A stretch of DNA of 64,000 nucleotides from Microbacterium indicum DSM 19969 (GCF_000422385.1 NZ_AULR01000003.1:1-64000); one strand, 5' to 3'; positions 26,495-40,089 are shown, numbered from the stretch's first letter. The notes: generated from the sequence alone by a model not told the origin. Made by a program: numbers and translations.

Positions 26495-27757
26495 ATGAAG
26501 AACACGCGCAAGGCGCTGACCGCTTTCGCCGTCGCAGGGGCCGTCGGCCTGGTCCTCTCCGGCTGTGCGGGGAGCAGCGCGGGCGACAGCGGCGACGTCA
26601 CGATCGAGTTCGCTCAGTGGTGGGAGCCCGAGCTCTCCGACGGCGAGCTCCGCGCGCTCATCGATCAGTTCGAGGAGGAGAACCCCGGCATCACCGTCGA
26701 CCTCCTCAGCGGCCCTTACAGCTCGACGCGCGAGCAGCTCTTCGCCGGATCCGCCTCGGGCACGATGTCCGACGTCGTCGGCCTCGACGGCGCCTGGGTG
26801 AGCGACTTCGCGAAGCAGGGATCCATCGCCGACCTCTCGTCGCTCATGTCCGACGCGGGCTTCGACGAGAGCCAGCTCGCGTCGCAGGTGCAGATCGACG
26901 GATCCACCTACATGCTTCCGGCCGTCAACTTCGTCTATCCCCTGTACACGAACGACGACCTGCTCGCCGATGCCGGCGTTGACGCGCCCCCCACGAACCG
27001 CAGCGAGTTCGCCGACGCGGCCCAGGCGATCACCGGCGGCGACGCCTACGGAACCGCGATGCCGCTGTCGCTCGAGTCGCCGAGCGGCATCCAGAACCAG
27101 GTCATGTCGTGGGTGTGGGCGTCGGGCGGATCCATGCTCGCCGACGGCCAGCCCGACCTCACGAACGACGACGTCACGAGCGCGATCGAGTACATCGACG
27201 GCCTCTACCAGGACGGCGTCTTCTCGCCCGGCGCCTTCACGATGCGCGAGCAGGACATGGTCGAGGAGTTCAGCAACGGCCGCGTCGGCATGATGGTCGA
27301 CTCGCTCGCGCACCTCACGACGATCCGCGAGGCGAACCCCGACCTCAACTTCTCGATCAGCGCCCTGCCCGCCGAAGACGGCTACGACGGCGAGCGCGGG
27401 ATCCCCTACGCCTCGTGGGGCCTCGGGATCTCCGAGTCGTCCGAGCACAAGGACGAGGCGTGGAAGCTCGTCGAGTTCCTCATGAGCGAGGACGGCAACT
27501 CGCAGCTGTCGTCGATGGCGAGCGCCTTCCCGGGCAACCTCAACGCGACGCCCGACTTCATCGGCGACGACCCGATCTACGAGCAGGCGTTCGACATCTA
27601 CCAGCAGGGCTACCCCGCAAACGAGTTCACGGGCCTGCCGGTCGCCGAGGAGCTCATGCGACAGTTCGACACCGAGTTCCAGCGCCTCCTCGACGGCGAG
27701 ACGACCGTCGACGAGATGCTCGCGACGGTGCAGAAGAGCTGGGAGCAGGAGTTCTGA
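26495..27757 (+). CDS. ABC sugar transporter, substrate-binding lipoprotein
   Basis: A protein of 420 aa. A signal peptide ends in the lipobox LSGC (Cys near 22), so the protein is anchored outside the membrane. The fold is the family 1 extracellular solute-binding type (FAQWWEPELSDGE, IDQFEEENPGITVDLL, SSGTMSDV-like loop). It captures a sugar and delivers it to the two permeases that follow (1-bp overlap with the first). No ATPase gene is in the operon, so a shared MsiK-like ATPase must power it. Strong ribosome site AAAGGAG at 26482-26488. Confidence 0.92.
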   Translation: MKNTRKALTAFAVAGAVGLVLSGCAGSSAGDSGDVTIEFAQWWEPELSDGELRALIDQFEEENPGITVDLLSGPYSSTREQLFAGSASGTMSDVVGLDGAWVSDFAKQGSIADLSSLMSDAGFDESQLASQVQIDGSTYMLPAVNFVYPLYTNDDLLADAGVDAPPTNRSEFADAAQAITGGDAYGTAMPLSLESPSGIQNQVMSWVWASGGSMLADGQPDLTNDDVTSAIEYIDGLYQDGVFSPGAFTMREQDMVEEFSNGRVGMMVDSLAHLTTIREANPDLNFSISALPAEDGYDGERGIPYASWGLGISESSEHKDEAWKLVEFLMSEDGNSQLSSMASAFPGNLNATPDFIGDDPIYEQAFDIYQQGYPANEFTGLPVAEELMRQFDTEFQRLLDGETTVDEMLATVQKSWEQEF

Positions 27758-28695
27758 TGACGCTCCTCGCCGAGCGCGCCGCCCCCGAGACAGGGCGCGC
27801 CGCGCCACCGCCCCGGAGGCGGCGCAGCCTCGCACGCAGGTTCGAGCCGTACGGATACGTCGCCCCGACCGTGATCCTCGTCGGGCTCCTGCTGATCGTC
27901 CCGATCTCGGTCGTGATCTGGTACTCGCTGTTCGACAACGCCGTGACGAACGCGAACCCCGAGTTCGTCGGCATCGACAACTACGCGCAGCTGCTCGCCG
28001 ACGGCGGGTTCTACAAGGCGCTGCTCAACACGCTCGTCTTCACGGTCACGAGCGTCGCCGCGCACCTCGTTCTCGGCCTCGGGTTCGCGCTGCTGCTCAA
28101 CTCGCAGCTGCTCGGCCGGGTGAGCCTCGCCATCTACCGCGCGATCTACGTGCTGCCGTGGCTCTTCACGGTCGCGATCATCGCGGTCCTGTGGCGCCTG
28201 ATCCTCAGCCCCAACGGCATCGTCAACTACGTCCTGAGCCTCTTCGGCGGCGGACAGATCGAGTGGCTCGCCGATCCGTCGCTGGCGCTCGGCGCCGTCA
28301 CCTTCATCAACATCTGGGCGGGGTACCCGTTCTTCATGGTCAGCCTCCTCGCGGGCCTCCAGGGCGTGCCGGCCGAGCTCTACGAGGCGGCCCGCGTCGA
28401 CGGCGCGGGCGTGTGGCGGCGCTTCGTCTCGGTCACGCTGCCGCAGGTGCGGCCCGTCGTCGTCAGCATGACGCTCCTCGACCTCATCTGGACCTCGCAG
28501 CAGTTCGCGCTGATCTGGATGACCACGGGCGGCGGCCCCGTCGACGCGACGGAGCTGCTCAGCACCTTCACTTACAAGCTCGCGTTCACACGATACGAGT
28601 TCGGCCTCGCCTCGGCCAGCGCCGTCATCGTGCTGGCCCTGTCGATGATCCTCGCCGTGTTCTACGTACGACACCAGCGACGAGAGGAGAAGTGA
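27757..28695 (+). CDS. ABC sugar transporter permease (MalF type)
   Basis: A protein of 312 aa with about six membrane helices beginning near residue 35 (YVAPTVILVGLLLIVPISVV). The ATPase-contact EAA loop reads EAARVDGAGVWRRFVSVTLP near 210. It pairs with the next permease. ATG overlaps the binding-protein stop (TGATG). Confidence 0.93.
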   Translation: MTLLAERAAPETGRAAPPPRRRRSLARRFEPYGYVAPTVILVGLLLIVPISVVIWYSLFDNAVTNANPEFVGIDNYAQLLADGGFYKALLNTLVFTVTSVAAHLVLGLGFALLLNSQLLGRVSLAIYRAIYVLPWLFTVAIIAVLWRLILSPNGIVNYVLSLFGGGQIEWLADPSLALGAVTFINIWAGYPFFMVSLLAGLQGVPAELYEAARVDGAGVWRRFVSVTLPQVRPVVVSMTLLDLIWTSQQFALIWMTTGGGPVDATELLSTFTYKLAFTRYEFGLASASAVIVLALSMILAVFYVRHQRREEK

Positions 28696-28697
28696 TC

Positions 28698-29603
28698 ATG
28701 GCCGCCGACACCGCCTTGGCGACCCAGACGATCGTCACGAAGCGACGGATCCCGCGCCGGCCGGTCTCAAGCAGAGCGCGCCGCGCGTGGTCGAAGGGGG
28801 CGACGATCGTCGGCCTCGTGCTCGGGGCCCTCTTCGCGGGGCTCCCGATCCTCTGGATGCTGTCGAGCTCGTTCAAGACGAACACGCAGATCTTCGAGAC
28901 GCCGCCGCGGCTCATCACCGAGACCTTCAGCTTCGATGCGTACGCGTCGATCTTCACGGATCCCGAGAAGCTGCGCTTCTTCCTCAACAGCTACGTCGTC
29001 GCGCTGAGCGTCGTCGTCTGCACGGTCGTGGTCGCGATCCTGACGGCCTACGCGTTCAGCCGCTTCGACTTCCCGGGCAAGAGCGCGCTCAACGTCGTGA
29101 TCGTGAGCGTGCAGGCGGTTCCGCCGATCACGCTCCTGATCCCGTACTTCGGCCTGGTCGTGATCCTGGGTCTGTACAACACCTACCCGGGCCTCGTCCT
29201 GACCTACCTCGTGTTCACGTTGCCCTACGCGATCATCATGATGACCGCGTACTTCAACGGGCTGCCGCGCGAGCTCGACGAGGCGGTCCGCGTCGACGGC
29301 GGCGGCAGCTGGACGGCCCTCTGGCGGGTCCTCGTGCCCGTGGCGACGCCCGGGATCGTCTCGGTCGGCATGTACACGTTCATGCTCGCCTGGAACGAGT
29401 ACCTCTTCGCCCTCACGCTGACCCGCACGATCGACATGCGCACGGTCCCCATCGGGATCCAGCTGCTCATGGGCCAGCACTCCTACGAGTGGAACGAGAT
29501 GATGGCGATGAGCGTCGTCGGATCGATCCCCGTTCTCATCCTGTTCCTCTTCTTCCAGCGCTTCTTCATCGGCGGCCTGACGGCCGGATCCGTGAAGAGC
29601 TGA
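28698..29603 (+). CDS. ABC sugar transporter permease (MalG type)
   Basis: A protein of 301 aa with about six membrane helices. The EAA loop is DEAVRVDGGGSWTALWRVLVP near 195-215. The last segment (FFQRFFIGGLTAGSVKS) is the normal C-terminus of this subfamily. The ribosome site GAGAGGAGAAG is just before the ATG at 28698. Confidence 0.93.
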   Translation: MAADTALATQTIVTKRRIPRRPVSSRARRAWSKGATIVGLVLGALFAGLPILWMLSSSFKTNTQIFETPPRLITETFSFDAYASIFTDPEKLRFFLNSYVVALSVVVCTVVVAILTAYAFSRFDFPGKSALNVVIVSVQAVPPITLLIPYFGLVVILGLYNTYPGLVLTYLVFTLPYAIIMMTAYFNGLPRELDEAVRVDGGGSWTALWRVLVPVATPGIVSVGMYTFMLAWNEYLFALTLTRTIDMRTVPIGIQLLMGQHSYEWNEMMAMSVVGSIPVLILFLFFQRFFIGGLTAGSVKS

Positions 29604-29638
29604 TCGATCCCACCCCTCATCTCATTAGGAGAACTCCC

Positions 29639-30547
29639 ATGCTCATGAACGGCACGGACCTGCTTGCGGTCGCCAACGAGAACAACTTCGCGATCCCCGC
29701 GTTCAACGTCGCGGATTACCACATGTTCAACGCGCTGGTCGAGGTCAGCGAGGAGAAGAACTCGCCGCTGATCATCGCCATCCACCCCAACGAGATCACC
29801 CTCCTCGGGTTCGACGTGCTGCTGGCGATCCGCAACCGCCTGCACCGCTCGCCGATCCCCGCGATCATCCACTGGGATCACGGCGCGACGCACGAGCAGA
29901 TGGTCGCCGCGATCCAGGGCGGCTTCACCTCGGTGATGCTCGACGCCTCGGCCGAGCCCTTCGACGTCAACGTCGCGATGACGCGTCGTGCGGTCGACAC
30001 CGCCCACGCCGCGAACGTCTCGGTCGAGGGCGAGCTCGGCACGATCGGCAAGATGGAGACGGCCGACGGGGGGATCATCTACACGAACCCCGAGGACGCC
30101 GTGACCTTCGTCGAGCAGACCCAGGTCGACAGCCTCGCCGTCGCGATCGGAACCCGTCACGGCATCTACCCGTCCGACATCCGCCCCGAGCTCAAGCTCG
30201 ACCTGCTGCGCGAGATCAAGGCGGCCGTCGGGATCCCGCTCGTGCTGCACGGCGGATCCAACAACCCCGACCACGAGATCGCCGAGGCCGCCCGTTCGGG
30301 CGTCAACAAGATCAACATCTCGAGCGACATCAAGGTCGCCTACCACCAGGCGCTGCGCGGGGTCCTGAAGGACGAGAGTCTGCGCGAGCCCGACGGGATC
30401 CAGCCGCCCGCGCTCGCCGCGATGAAGGAGACCGCCGCGCGGAAGATCGACCTCTTCGGGGCCACGGGCAAGGCCGCGCTGTACAAGCCGCTGGCCGTGA
30501 CCGCGCCCGACCTGTTCGCGACGGCCCCCGTCGCCGCGACCGTCTGA
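29639..30547 (+). CDS. Class II ketose-bisphosphate aldolase
   Basis: A protein of 302 aa of the FbaA/GatY/KbaY family that splits a ketose 1,6-bisphosphate (fructose or tagatose) into triose phosphates with Zn. Zinc His and catalytic residues lie in IIHWDHGAT (near 80), the glycine loop in LVLHGGSNN (near 204), and KINISSDIK (near 225) binds phosphate. The length and NEITL-type N-terminus fit the tagatose/ketose group better than the housekeeping FBA. Ribosome site TAGGAGAA at 29625. Sugar identity is unresolved. Confidence 0.88.
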   Translation: MLMNGTDLLAVANENNFAIPAFNVADYHMFNALVEVSEEKNSPLIIAIHPNEITLLGFDVLLAIRNRLHRSPIPAIIHWDHGATHEQMVAAIQGGFTSVMLDASAEPFDVNVAMTRRAVDTAHAANVSVEGELGTIGKMETADGGIIYTNPEDAVTFVEQTQVDSLAVAIGTRHGIYPSDIRPELKLDLLREIKAAVGIPLVLHGGSNNPDHEIAEAARSGVNKINISSDIKVAYHQALRGVLKDESLREPDGIQPPALAAMKETAARKIDLFGATGKAALYKPLAVTAPDLFATAPVAATV

Positions 30548-30566
30548 CGCGCGAGGCGGCACGGAT

Positions 30567-31763
30567 ATGCGGGTTCTGCTGGGAATGCAGGGCACGGTCG
30601 ACTTCGTGATCGGCTGGCGGCCGGACGAGATCGAGCGCGTCGCGCGGGAGTTCCGCATCACCGCCGACGAGCTCGATCGCCCGGCCGAGATCACGGGGGA
30701 GCGGTCGCTCTTCGTCGCGCTCCTGCAGCACTTCGCTGCGGGGCGCGGCGGGGAGCGGTTCGTCCCGTCGTCCGATGTCCTCAAGGACCTCGCGAAGCGC
30801 TTCCGCACCGAGATCACCCTCGGTGGGACGAGCGTGCGCGCCGCCCTGCTGCTGCGGAGACTCGGGATCCCGTCTCTCCTGCACCTCGTCAGCGAGGACG
30901 AGAACTCGAGGCGTCTGCTGCCGGACGACTGCGCGTACATCACGAGCGCGACGGAGGACACGCTCGATCCGCACCTCATCGTGCAGTACGCCGAGGGCGA
31001 TGCGGTGGTCGTCGACGGCCGGGTGCTGCGGGCTCCGTCGGCGAACAGGGTCATCATCGCGAACGACCCGCCGGCGAGCGCGCTGCGCTTCGCTCCCGAG
31101 CTCGGAGACGAGGTCGCCCGGGCCGACGTGTTCCTCGTGTCGGGGTTCAACACGATCCAGGATCCTGCGGTGCTCGAGGCGCGGCTGGACGAGATGACCT
31201 CCGTGCTCGCGCGGCGTGCCGCGGGATCCGTCGTCGTCTATGAAGACGCGGGCTTCCACGATGCCCGCTACGCGCCCGTCGTGTCGGACGCGATCGGGCC
31301 CCTCGTCGACGTCTTCAGCATGAACGAGGACGAGCTCCAGACGCGCATCGACCGAGAGATCGACCTGCACGACCCCGTGGAGGTCGCGCGCGCCGTGGAG
31401 CAGCTGCGGCGGCAGGTGCCCGATCCGACCCTCGTGGTCCACACGCGGTACTGGTCGGTCGCGCTCGGGGAGCGGGCGGACGAGTTCGCGGCCGCGATGG
31501 ACGGGGGCAACGCGGCCGCCGGTGCGCGGTTCCTGCTCGGCGACGACATCGGCGCCGACGACATCGCCGTCGTCGCGGGCGGCGCACGGCAGGAGCGCGG
31601 CATCGAGTTCGCCGCGCGGCTCGAGGGGCTCGTACCGGGTGCCCGCTGCCTCGCAGCATTCGACGTGCGGCCCAAGAGCCCCACGACGATCGGGCTCGGC
31701 GACACCTTCGTCGGCGGGTTTATCGCCGAGCTCGCGCGGCGCGGCGCGGAGGTCGTGGCGTGA
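30567..31763 (+). CDS. ADP-dependent phosphofructokinase/glucokinase-family kinase
   Basis: A protein of 398 aa related to the ADP-PFK/GK branch of the ribokinase fold. A sugar-binding GGTSVRAALLLRRLG motif lies near 90. MNEDEL near 252 matches the family's NEvEL motif, and TTIGLGDTFVGGF near 373 holds the catalytic Asp in GxGD. Members phosphorylate glucose or fructose-6-phosphate using ADP, and a few use ATP. Placed between the aldolase and the isomerase, it could make the bisphosphate that the aldolase cleaves. Such kinases are mainly archaeal/eukaryotic and are less usual in bacteria. The family call is from motifs only. Confidence 0.7.
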   Translation: MRVLLGMQGTVDFVIGWRPDEIERVAREFRITADELDRPAEITGERSLFVALLQHFAAGRGGERFVPSSDVLKDLAKRFRTEITLGGTSVRAALLLRRLGIPSLLHLVSEDENSRRLLPDDCAYITSATEDTLDPHLIVQYAEGDAVVVDGRVLRAPSANRVIIANDPPASALRFAPELGDEVARADVFLVSGFNTIQDPAVLEARLDEMTSVLARRAAGSVVVYEDAGFHDARYAPVVSDAIGPLVDVFSMNEDELQTRIDREIDLHDPVEVARAVEQLRRQVPDPTLVVHTRYWSVALGERADEFAAAMDGGNAAAGARFLLGDDIGADDIAVVAGGARQERGIEFAARLEGLVPGARCLAAFDVRPKSPTTIGLGDTFVGGFIAELARRGAEVVA

Positions 31764-32746
31764 TCGAGCTGCCGGCGAACCGGCCGCACGGCCGCTTCTA
31801 TCGTGGGGGCGAGCGGATCGCGCGATTCCGATCCGAGCAGGGCTTCGCCGCGACCCACGAGCCCGAGGACTGGGTGGGGTCGACGACCGCGGTCGCGGGG
31901 GAGGCGCCGCAGGGGATGACGGTTCTGCCGGATGGTCGGTTCCTCGCCGACGCCGTCGCGGCGGATCCCGTCGCGTGGCTCGGCGCGGATCACGTCGCGG
32001 CCTTCGGGCCGGACACGCGTCTGCTCGTCAAGCTCCTCGACGCGGGGCAGCGGCTGCCCGTCCACGCGCATCCCGACGCCGGCTTCGCGGGGGAGCACCT
32101 GGGGCGGGCGCACGGGAAGGCGGAGGCCTGGTGGATCCTCACCCCGGGCGTCGTCCACCTCGGGATCCGCGAGGGGATCGACCCCGCCGACCTGCGGGAT
32201 CTCGTGGATGAGCAGCGCACCGACCGGCTGCTCGGGCTGCTGCACGCGTTCGCGGTCGTGCCAGGGGACGTCGTCTACGTTCCGCCCGGCACGCTCCACG
32301 CGATCGGCGGGGGCATCCTCCTCGTCGAGGTGCAGGAGCCCGAGGACCTCTCGATCCTCCTCGAGTGGCGGGGCTTCGACCTCGACGGGGAGGCCGACGG
32401 GCACCTCGGCATCGGGTTCGAGGCCGCCATCGGGGCGATCGACCTCGCGCCGCGCCCGCGCGAGCAGGTGGCCGCGCTGATCCGGCACCCCGACCGGCTA
32501 GGCGACGACGCGCTTCCGGACGAAGCGTCGCCGTACTTCTCGTTCGAACGCGTAGTGGGCGGCGAAGAGTTCGAGCCCGGGTTCTCGATCGCGGTCGTGA
32601 CGCGCGGGGAGGGCGCGTTCGATGCCGCGGGCGGAGAGTCGATCGGGGTCCGTGCGGGATCCACGATCCTCATCCCCGCTGCTGACGGCGCGATCCGGGT
32701 CTCGGGATCCGCGGAGGCCGTGGTCGCGCGCCCGCCGCGGGCGTGA
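31760..32746 (+). CDS. Mannose-6-phosphate isomerase, type I-like
   Basis: A protein of 328 aa of the cupin-type PMI family, which interconverts mannose-6-phosphate and fructose-6-phosphate. Zinc ligands are in PVHAHPDAGFA (near 97) with the following KAEAWWIL, and in PPGTLHAIGGGILLVEVQEP (near 175-195). GTG at 31760 overlaps the kinase stop by 4 bp. With the kinase and aldolase it forms a short route from mannose-type hexose phosphate to triose phosphates. It closes the operon; palindromic repeats follow. Confidence 0.85.
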   Translation: MIELPANRPHGRFYRGGERIARFRSEQGFAATHEPEDWVGSTTAVAGEAPQGMTVLPDGRFLADAVAADPVAWLGADHVAAFGPDTRLLVKLLDAGQRLPVHAHPDAGFAGEHLGRAHGKAEAWWILTPGVVHLGIREGIDPADLRDLVDEQRTDRLLGLLHAFAVVPGDVVYVPPGTLHAIGGGILLVEVQEPEDLSILLEWRGFDLDGEADGHLGIGFEAAIGAIDLAPRPREQVAALIRHPDRLGDDALPDEASPYFSFERVVGGEEFEPGFSIAVVTRGEGAFDAAGGESIGVRAGSTILIPAADGAIRVSGSAEAVVARPPRA

Positions 32747-32763
32747 CGCGGATCCCGGCCCCT

Positions 32764-32819
32764 CCGGGTGCGCATGTGGTCGCTCGCGGCCCCGGTTCGC
32801 GACCGTTCGCGTACCCGGA
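32764..32819. repeat. 56-bp palindromic intergenic repeat, copy 2
   Basis: Differs from the copy at 363-418 at only a few positions in the loop (CGGCCCCGGTT against CGGCCGCGTTT). It lies 17 bp after the PMI stop codon. Confidence 0.85.
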
Positions 32820-32836
32820 TCCACCCGCCCCGCGTT

Positions 32837-32892
32837 CCGGGTGCGCACATGGTTGCCGCGGCCCGCGGATCGCGACCAGCCGCGTACCCGGA
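32837..32892. repeat. 56-bp palindromic intergenic repeat, copy 3
   Basis: A more diverged copy of the same length, beginning CCGGGTGCGCACATGG and ending CGCGTACCCGGA. It follows copy 2 directly with a 17-bp spacer. The two fill most of the 228-bp gap before the lipoprotein gene. Confidence 0.8.
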
Positions 32893-32974
32893 ATCCGCCC
32901 TGGCGGCGGCGCCGACCGGGATCCTAGGCTGATCGGGGCGGCAGAAGCCGCCGCCGATCGAGGGGGATGGACCG

Positions 32975-34012
32975 ATGCGCTCACGCACAGCGCTCGCCGC
33001 GGCATCCGTGCTGGCCACGCTCGCTTTCGCGCTCGTCGCATGCGGCGGGACGCCGGGGGATCCCGCGGGCGACGTCACCGAGGTCGCTACCGAGACCACC
33101 GCGCCGGCCGAGACGCCCACGTCGACACCCGAGCCGACGACGCAGGTCGCGGAGATCGCCCCGTTCGACGAGCAGGGGCAGCTGAACGACGGATGGGCCG
33201 TCGACGAGGAGGTGCGCGACGGATCGACCATCCCGGGCACCGATTGCACGGCGTCCTCCGTGCCGTCCGGCGAGAACACCGTGGCGTGCGGGCCGACGGC
33301 GGCGTCGCTGACAGCGTGCTGGCGCACCGAGGTCGGGTCCCAGATCGCGTGCCTCGACGAGACGGGCGACGTCGGGGCGCAGCGGCTGCAGATCGTGCAT
33401 CTGGGGAGCGCCGTCCCCGAGATCCCCGCGGGCGAGGATCCGATTCCCGTCTGGGTCGAGCTCGACGACGGATCCGTCTTCCGCTCCGTCCACGGCGGAG
33501 CGTGGTCGCCGCCCGAGGGCTACCTCGTCGCGTACGCGGGCGGGGGCGACACATGGAATGAGATCGTCGTGCCCGTCGACGATTCGGCCGCGGTGTTCGA
33601 TACGTCGAGCGACATGTGGACCGTGACGGTCGCCGCCGACGGCCAGCCCGATATCGACACCCGGCAGGTCGTGCGCGCCTGGTGTCTCGCGGGGCGGGTG
33701 CTGCCGGCGCCCGAGGAGTCGACCGACGGCGTCGACGGGCGCTGGTGCGAGGCGCCGCAGTCGATGTCGTCGATGGGTTGCGTGACGATCGACGGCACCT
33801 CGATCACCTACCAGGACGGATCCGTCTACCCGTTGTCGATCTCCGAGGGATCCGACGGCCTCACGGCGCTGTCGGTCCCGGGCGCCCCGCTCGGCACGCT
33901 GTATCCCGCAGGTACGCCGATCCCCACGGAGAACCTGATGGGCGTCTCCGACGACCCGTCGGTCGACCGGCTGTGGAGCAGCCAGAGCGGGACAATGCTG
34001 ATCCGCGGGTGA
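32975..34012 (+). CDS. Lipoprotein of unknown function
   Basis: A protein of 345 aa. A signal peptide ends in the lipobox LVAC (Cys near 23), then comes a Thr/Pro/Glu-rich tether (residues about 30-60) and a Cys-containing extracellular domain (eight or more Cys, probably disulfide-bonded) with several DGS/ITYQDGS turns. No catalytic motif was recognised. A ribosome site GAGGGGGATGG precedes ATG 32975. Both sides carry the 56-bp repeat. Confidence 0.8.
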   Translation: MRSRTALAAASVLATLAFALVACGGTPGDPAGDVTEVATETTAPAETPTSTPEPTTQVAEIAPFDEQGQLNDGWAVDEEVRDGSTIPGTDCTASSVPSGENTVACGPTAASLTACWRTEVGSQIACLDETGDVGAQRLQIVHLGSAVPEIPAGEDPIPVWVELDDGSVFRSVHGGAWSPPEGYLVAYAGGGDTWNEIVVPVDDSAAVFDTSSDMWTVTVAADGQPDIDTRQVVRAWCLAGRVLPAPEESTDGVDGRWCEAPQSMSSMGCVTIDGTSITYQDGSVYPLSISEGSDGLTALSVPGAPLGTLYPAGTPIPTENLMGVSDDPSVDRLWSSQSGTMLIRG

Positions 34013-34024
34013 TCCCGCGCGCCT

Positions 34025-34080
34025 CCGGGTGCGCATGTGGTCGCTCCCGGGGCCGATCCGCGACCACCCGCGCACCCGGA
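34025..34080. repeat. 56-bp palindromic intergenic repeat, copy 4
   Basis: Same ends (CCGGGTGCGCATGTGGTCGC and CGCACCCGGA) and length as the other copies. It begins 12 bp after the lipoprotein stop. The stem is partly retained (GCGACC pairs with GGTCGC). Confidence 0.8.
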
Positions 34081-34171
34081 ACCCCCCCCGCAACCGCCGC
34101 CCGCGCGCGTCGCGGTCGGACCAGGATCCCGATCGCCCCTAAGCTGGCGCGGACCGACGCGAAGGAGCGCC

Positions 34172-36386
<2,215 letters not shown>

Positions 36387-36397
<11 letters not shown>

Positions 36398-36584
36398 TCT
36401 CGCCGCCCGTGCGTGGCGGTGGCTCGTGTGGTTCGCGCGCGGGCTCACGGGCGAGGCGCGCTACGACGCGTACCTCGCTCACGAGCGCGCCTGCCACCCG
36501 GGCCGCGAGCCCATGACGGAGCGCGAGTTCTGGCGCGACCGCTACCGCGCGCAGGACGCGGATCCGGGAAGCCGGTGCTGCTGA
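36387..36584 (+). CDS. YbdD/YjiX-family (DUF466) small protein
   Basis: A protein of 65 aa, rich in Trp/Arg, with the family pattern YDAYLAHERACHPGREPMTEREFWRDRY (cited by position, about 26-53). In Enterobacteria the homologous small protein is encoded with CstA/BtsT and is needed for transport. The GTG start overlaps cstA. The last residues contain a CC pair. Confidence 0.85.
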
Positions 36585-36620
36585 GCGGGGCGCCCCTGAG
36601 GCCGCCCTCAGCAAGGTGCG

Positions 36621-36660
36621 CGAAAACGGCCGCTCGCGGGCGGCTGAGCGGCCGTTTTCG
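36621..36660. terminator. Bidirectional-type hairpin after cstA-ybdD
   Basis: CGAAAACGGCCGCTC (36621-36635) pairs perfectly with GAGCGGCCGTTTTCG (36646-36660), a 15-bp stem with a 10-base loop. The TTTT at the stem edge can serve as terminator in both directions. It separates convergent genes. Confidence 0.7.
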
Positions 36661-36682
36661 ACAACCACATCCGCGCCCGCCG

Positions 36683-36740
36683 TTCGCGAGTGCATCCCGG
36701 CCTCGCGAGTGCACTCGCGGGGCGGATCCGCACTCGCGAA
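36683..36740. repeat. Nested palindromes based on CGCGAGTGCA
   Basis: TTCGCGAGTGC (36683) pairs with GCACTCGCGAA (36730-36740), and inside lies the perfect 16-bp palindrome CGCGAGTGCACTCGCG (36704-36719). The stretch directly precedes the stop of the HAD gene on the other strand. No coding sense. It could be a second terminator or a protein-binding site. Confidence 0.6.
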
Positions 36741-36754
36741 GGGGGCGCCGCGCG

Positions 36755-37387
36755 CTACGCGCCCGCGATCACCAGCCCGCCGTCCCACGAGGCGGCGCGG
36801 AGGTCGTCGACGTGCGCGTCGACGACGGCGCCCTCGAGGTGGTCGCCGACCCCGACGACGAACCCGGCGCCCGCCGCACGGGCCGCGGCGACGCCGGCCG
36901 GTGCGTCCTCGAAGACGGCGCACTCGCCGATCGGGATCCCGAGGGCGGCCGCGCCCGCGAGATACGGATCCGGCGCGGGCTTGCCGTTCTCGACGTCGTC
37001 GGCCGTCACGAGCGCGGGCGGCGTCGGGTGGCCGGCCGCGCCGAGGCGCGCGACGGCGAGGGGCCGCGTCGCCGACGTGACGACGCACCAGGATCCCGCC
37101 GGCAGCGACGACGTCAGGGCGACGGCCCCGGGGATCGCGACCGTCGCACCGGATCCCGCGACCTCCTCGTCCTCGAGAGCCGAGACGGCCTCGGCGAAGA
37201 TCGCGGGATCCACGAGTCGCGCGACGGTGTCGGCGGCGCGGACCCCGTGCTCGGCCTGCGTGCGGAAGTCGAAGTCGACGCCGTAGCGGGCGGCCCACGC
37301 GTCCCAGGCGTCGGCGGCGGCCTCGAGGGAGTCGACGAGCACGCCGTCGGAGTCGAACAGGATGGCGCGGATTCCGGGGATCGTCAC
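36755..37387 (-). CDS. HAD-superfamily sugar phosphatase (beta-phosphoglucomutase-like)
   Basis: A protein of 210 aa. Motif I FDSDGVLVDS near 11-20 holds the nucleophile Asp, motif II is VVTSAT near 105, the motif III Lys is in NGKPAPDPYL near 136, and motif IV is VFEDAPAG near 160. These fit the DOG/2-deoxyglucose-6-phosphatase and beta-PGM group, which acts on small sugar phosphates. GTG at 37387 places motif I at the normal distance; an in-frame start at 37432 is less likely. Confidence 0.85.
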   Translation of the reverse strand: MTIPGIRAILFDSDGVLVDSLEAAADAWDAWAARYGVDFDFRTQAEHGVRAADTVARLVDPAIFAEAVSALEDEEVAGSGATVAIPGAVALTSSLPAGSWCVVTSATRPLAVARLGAAGHPTPPALVTADDVENGKPAPDPYLAGAAALGIPIGECAVFEDAPAGVAAARAAGAGFVVGVGDHLEGAVVDAHVDDLRAASWDGGLVIAGA

Positions 37388-37522
37388 CCCTCGATCGAAC
37401 CATGTCGCCGGGAGTCCGCCCGCGGCGAACACGCCTCCCGAGGGTGATCTGCGTGACTAGCGTGTACTCCACGGCGCGTTCCATCCGCGCCACCGTTTGG
37501 CCACCGTGCCCGGAGGAGTGAC

Positions 37523-40051
<2,529 letters not shown>

Positions 40052-40061
40052 CCGCCTGACG

Positions 40062-40089
40062 GGCCCCGCTTCCTCCGGGAGGCGGGGCC
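40062..40089 (+). terminator. Intrinsic terminator after clpC
   Basis: GGCCCCGC (40062-40069) and GCGGGGCC (40082-40089) form an 8-bp GC stem followed by TTCGTCGT, 10 bp after the clpC stop. Confidence 0.75.

Noticed and set aside
37388..37522. ClgR or CtsR operator upstream of clpC
   Set aside because: Looked for known motifs but found no convincing match, so no operator is claimed.
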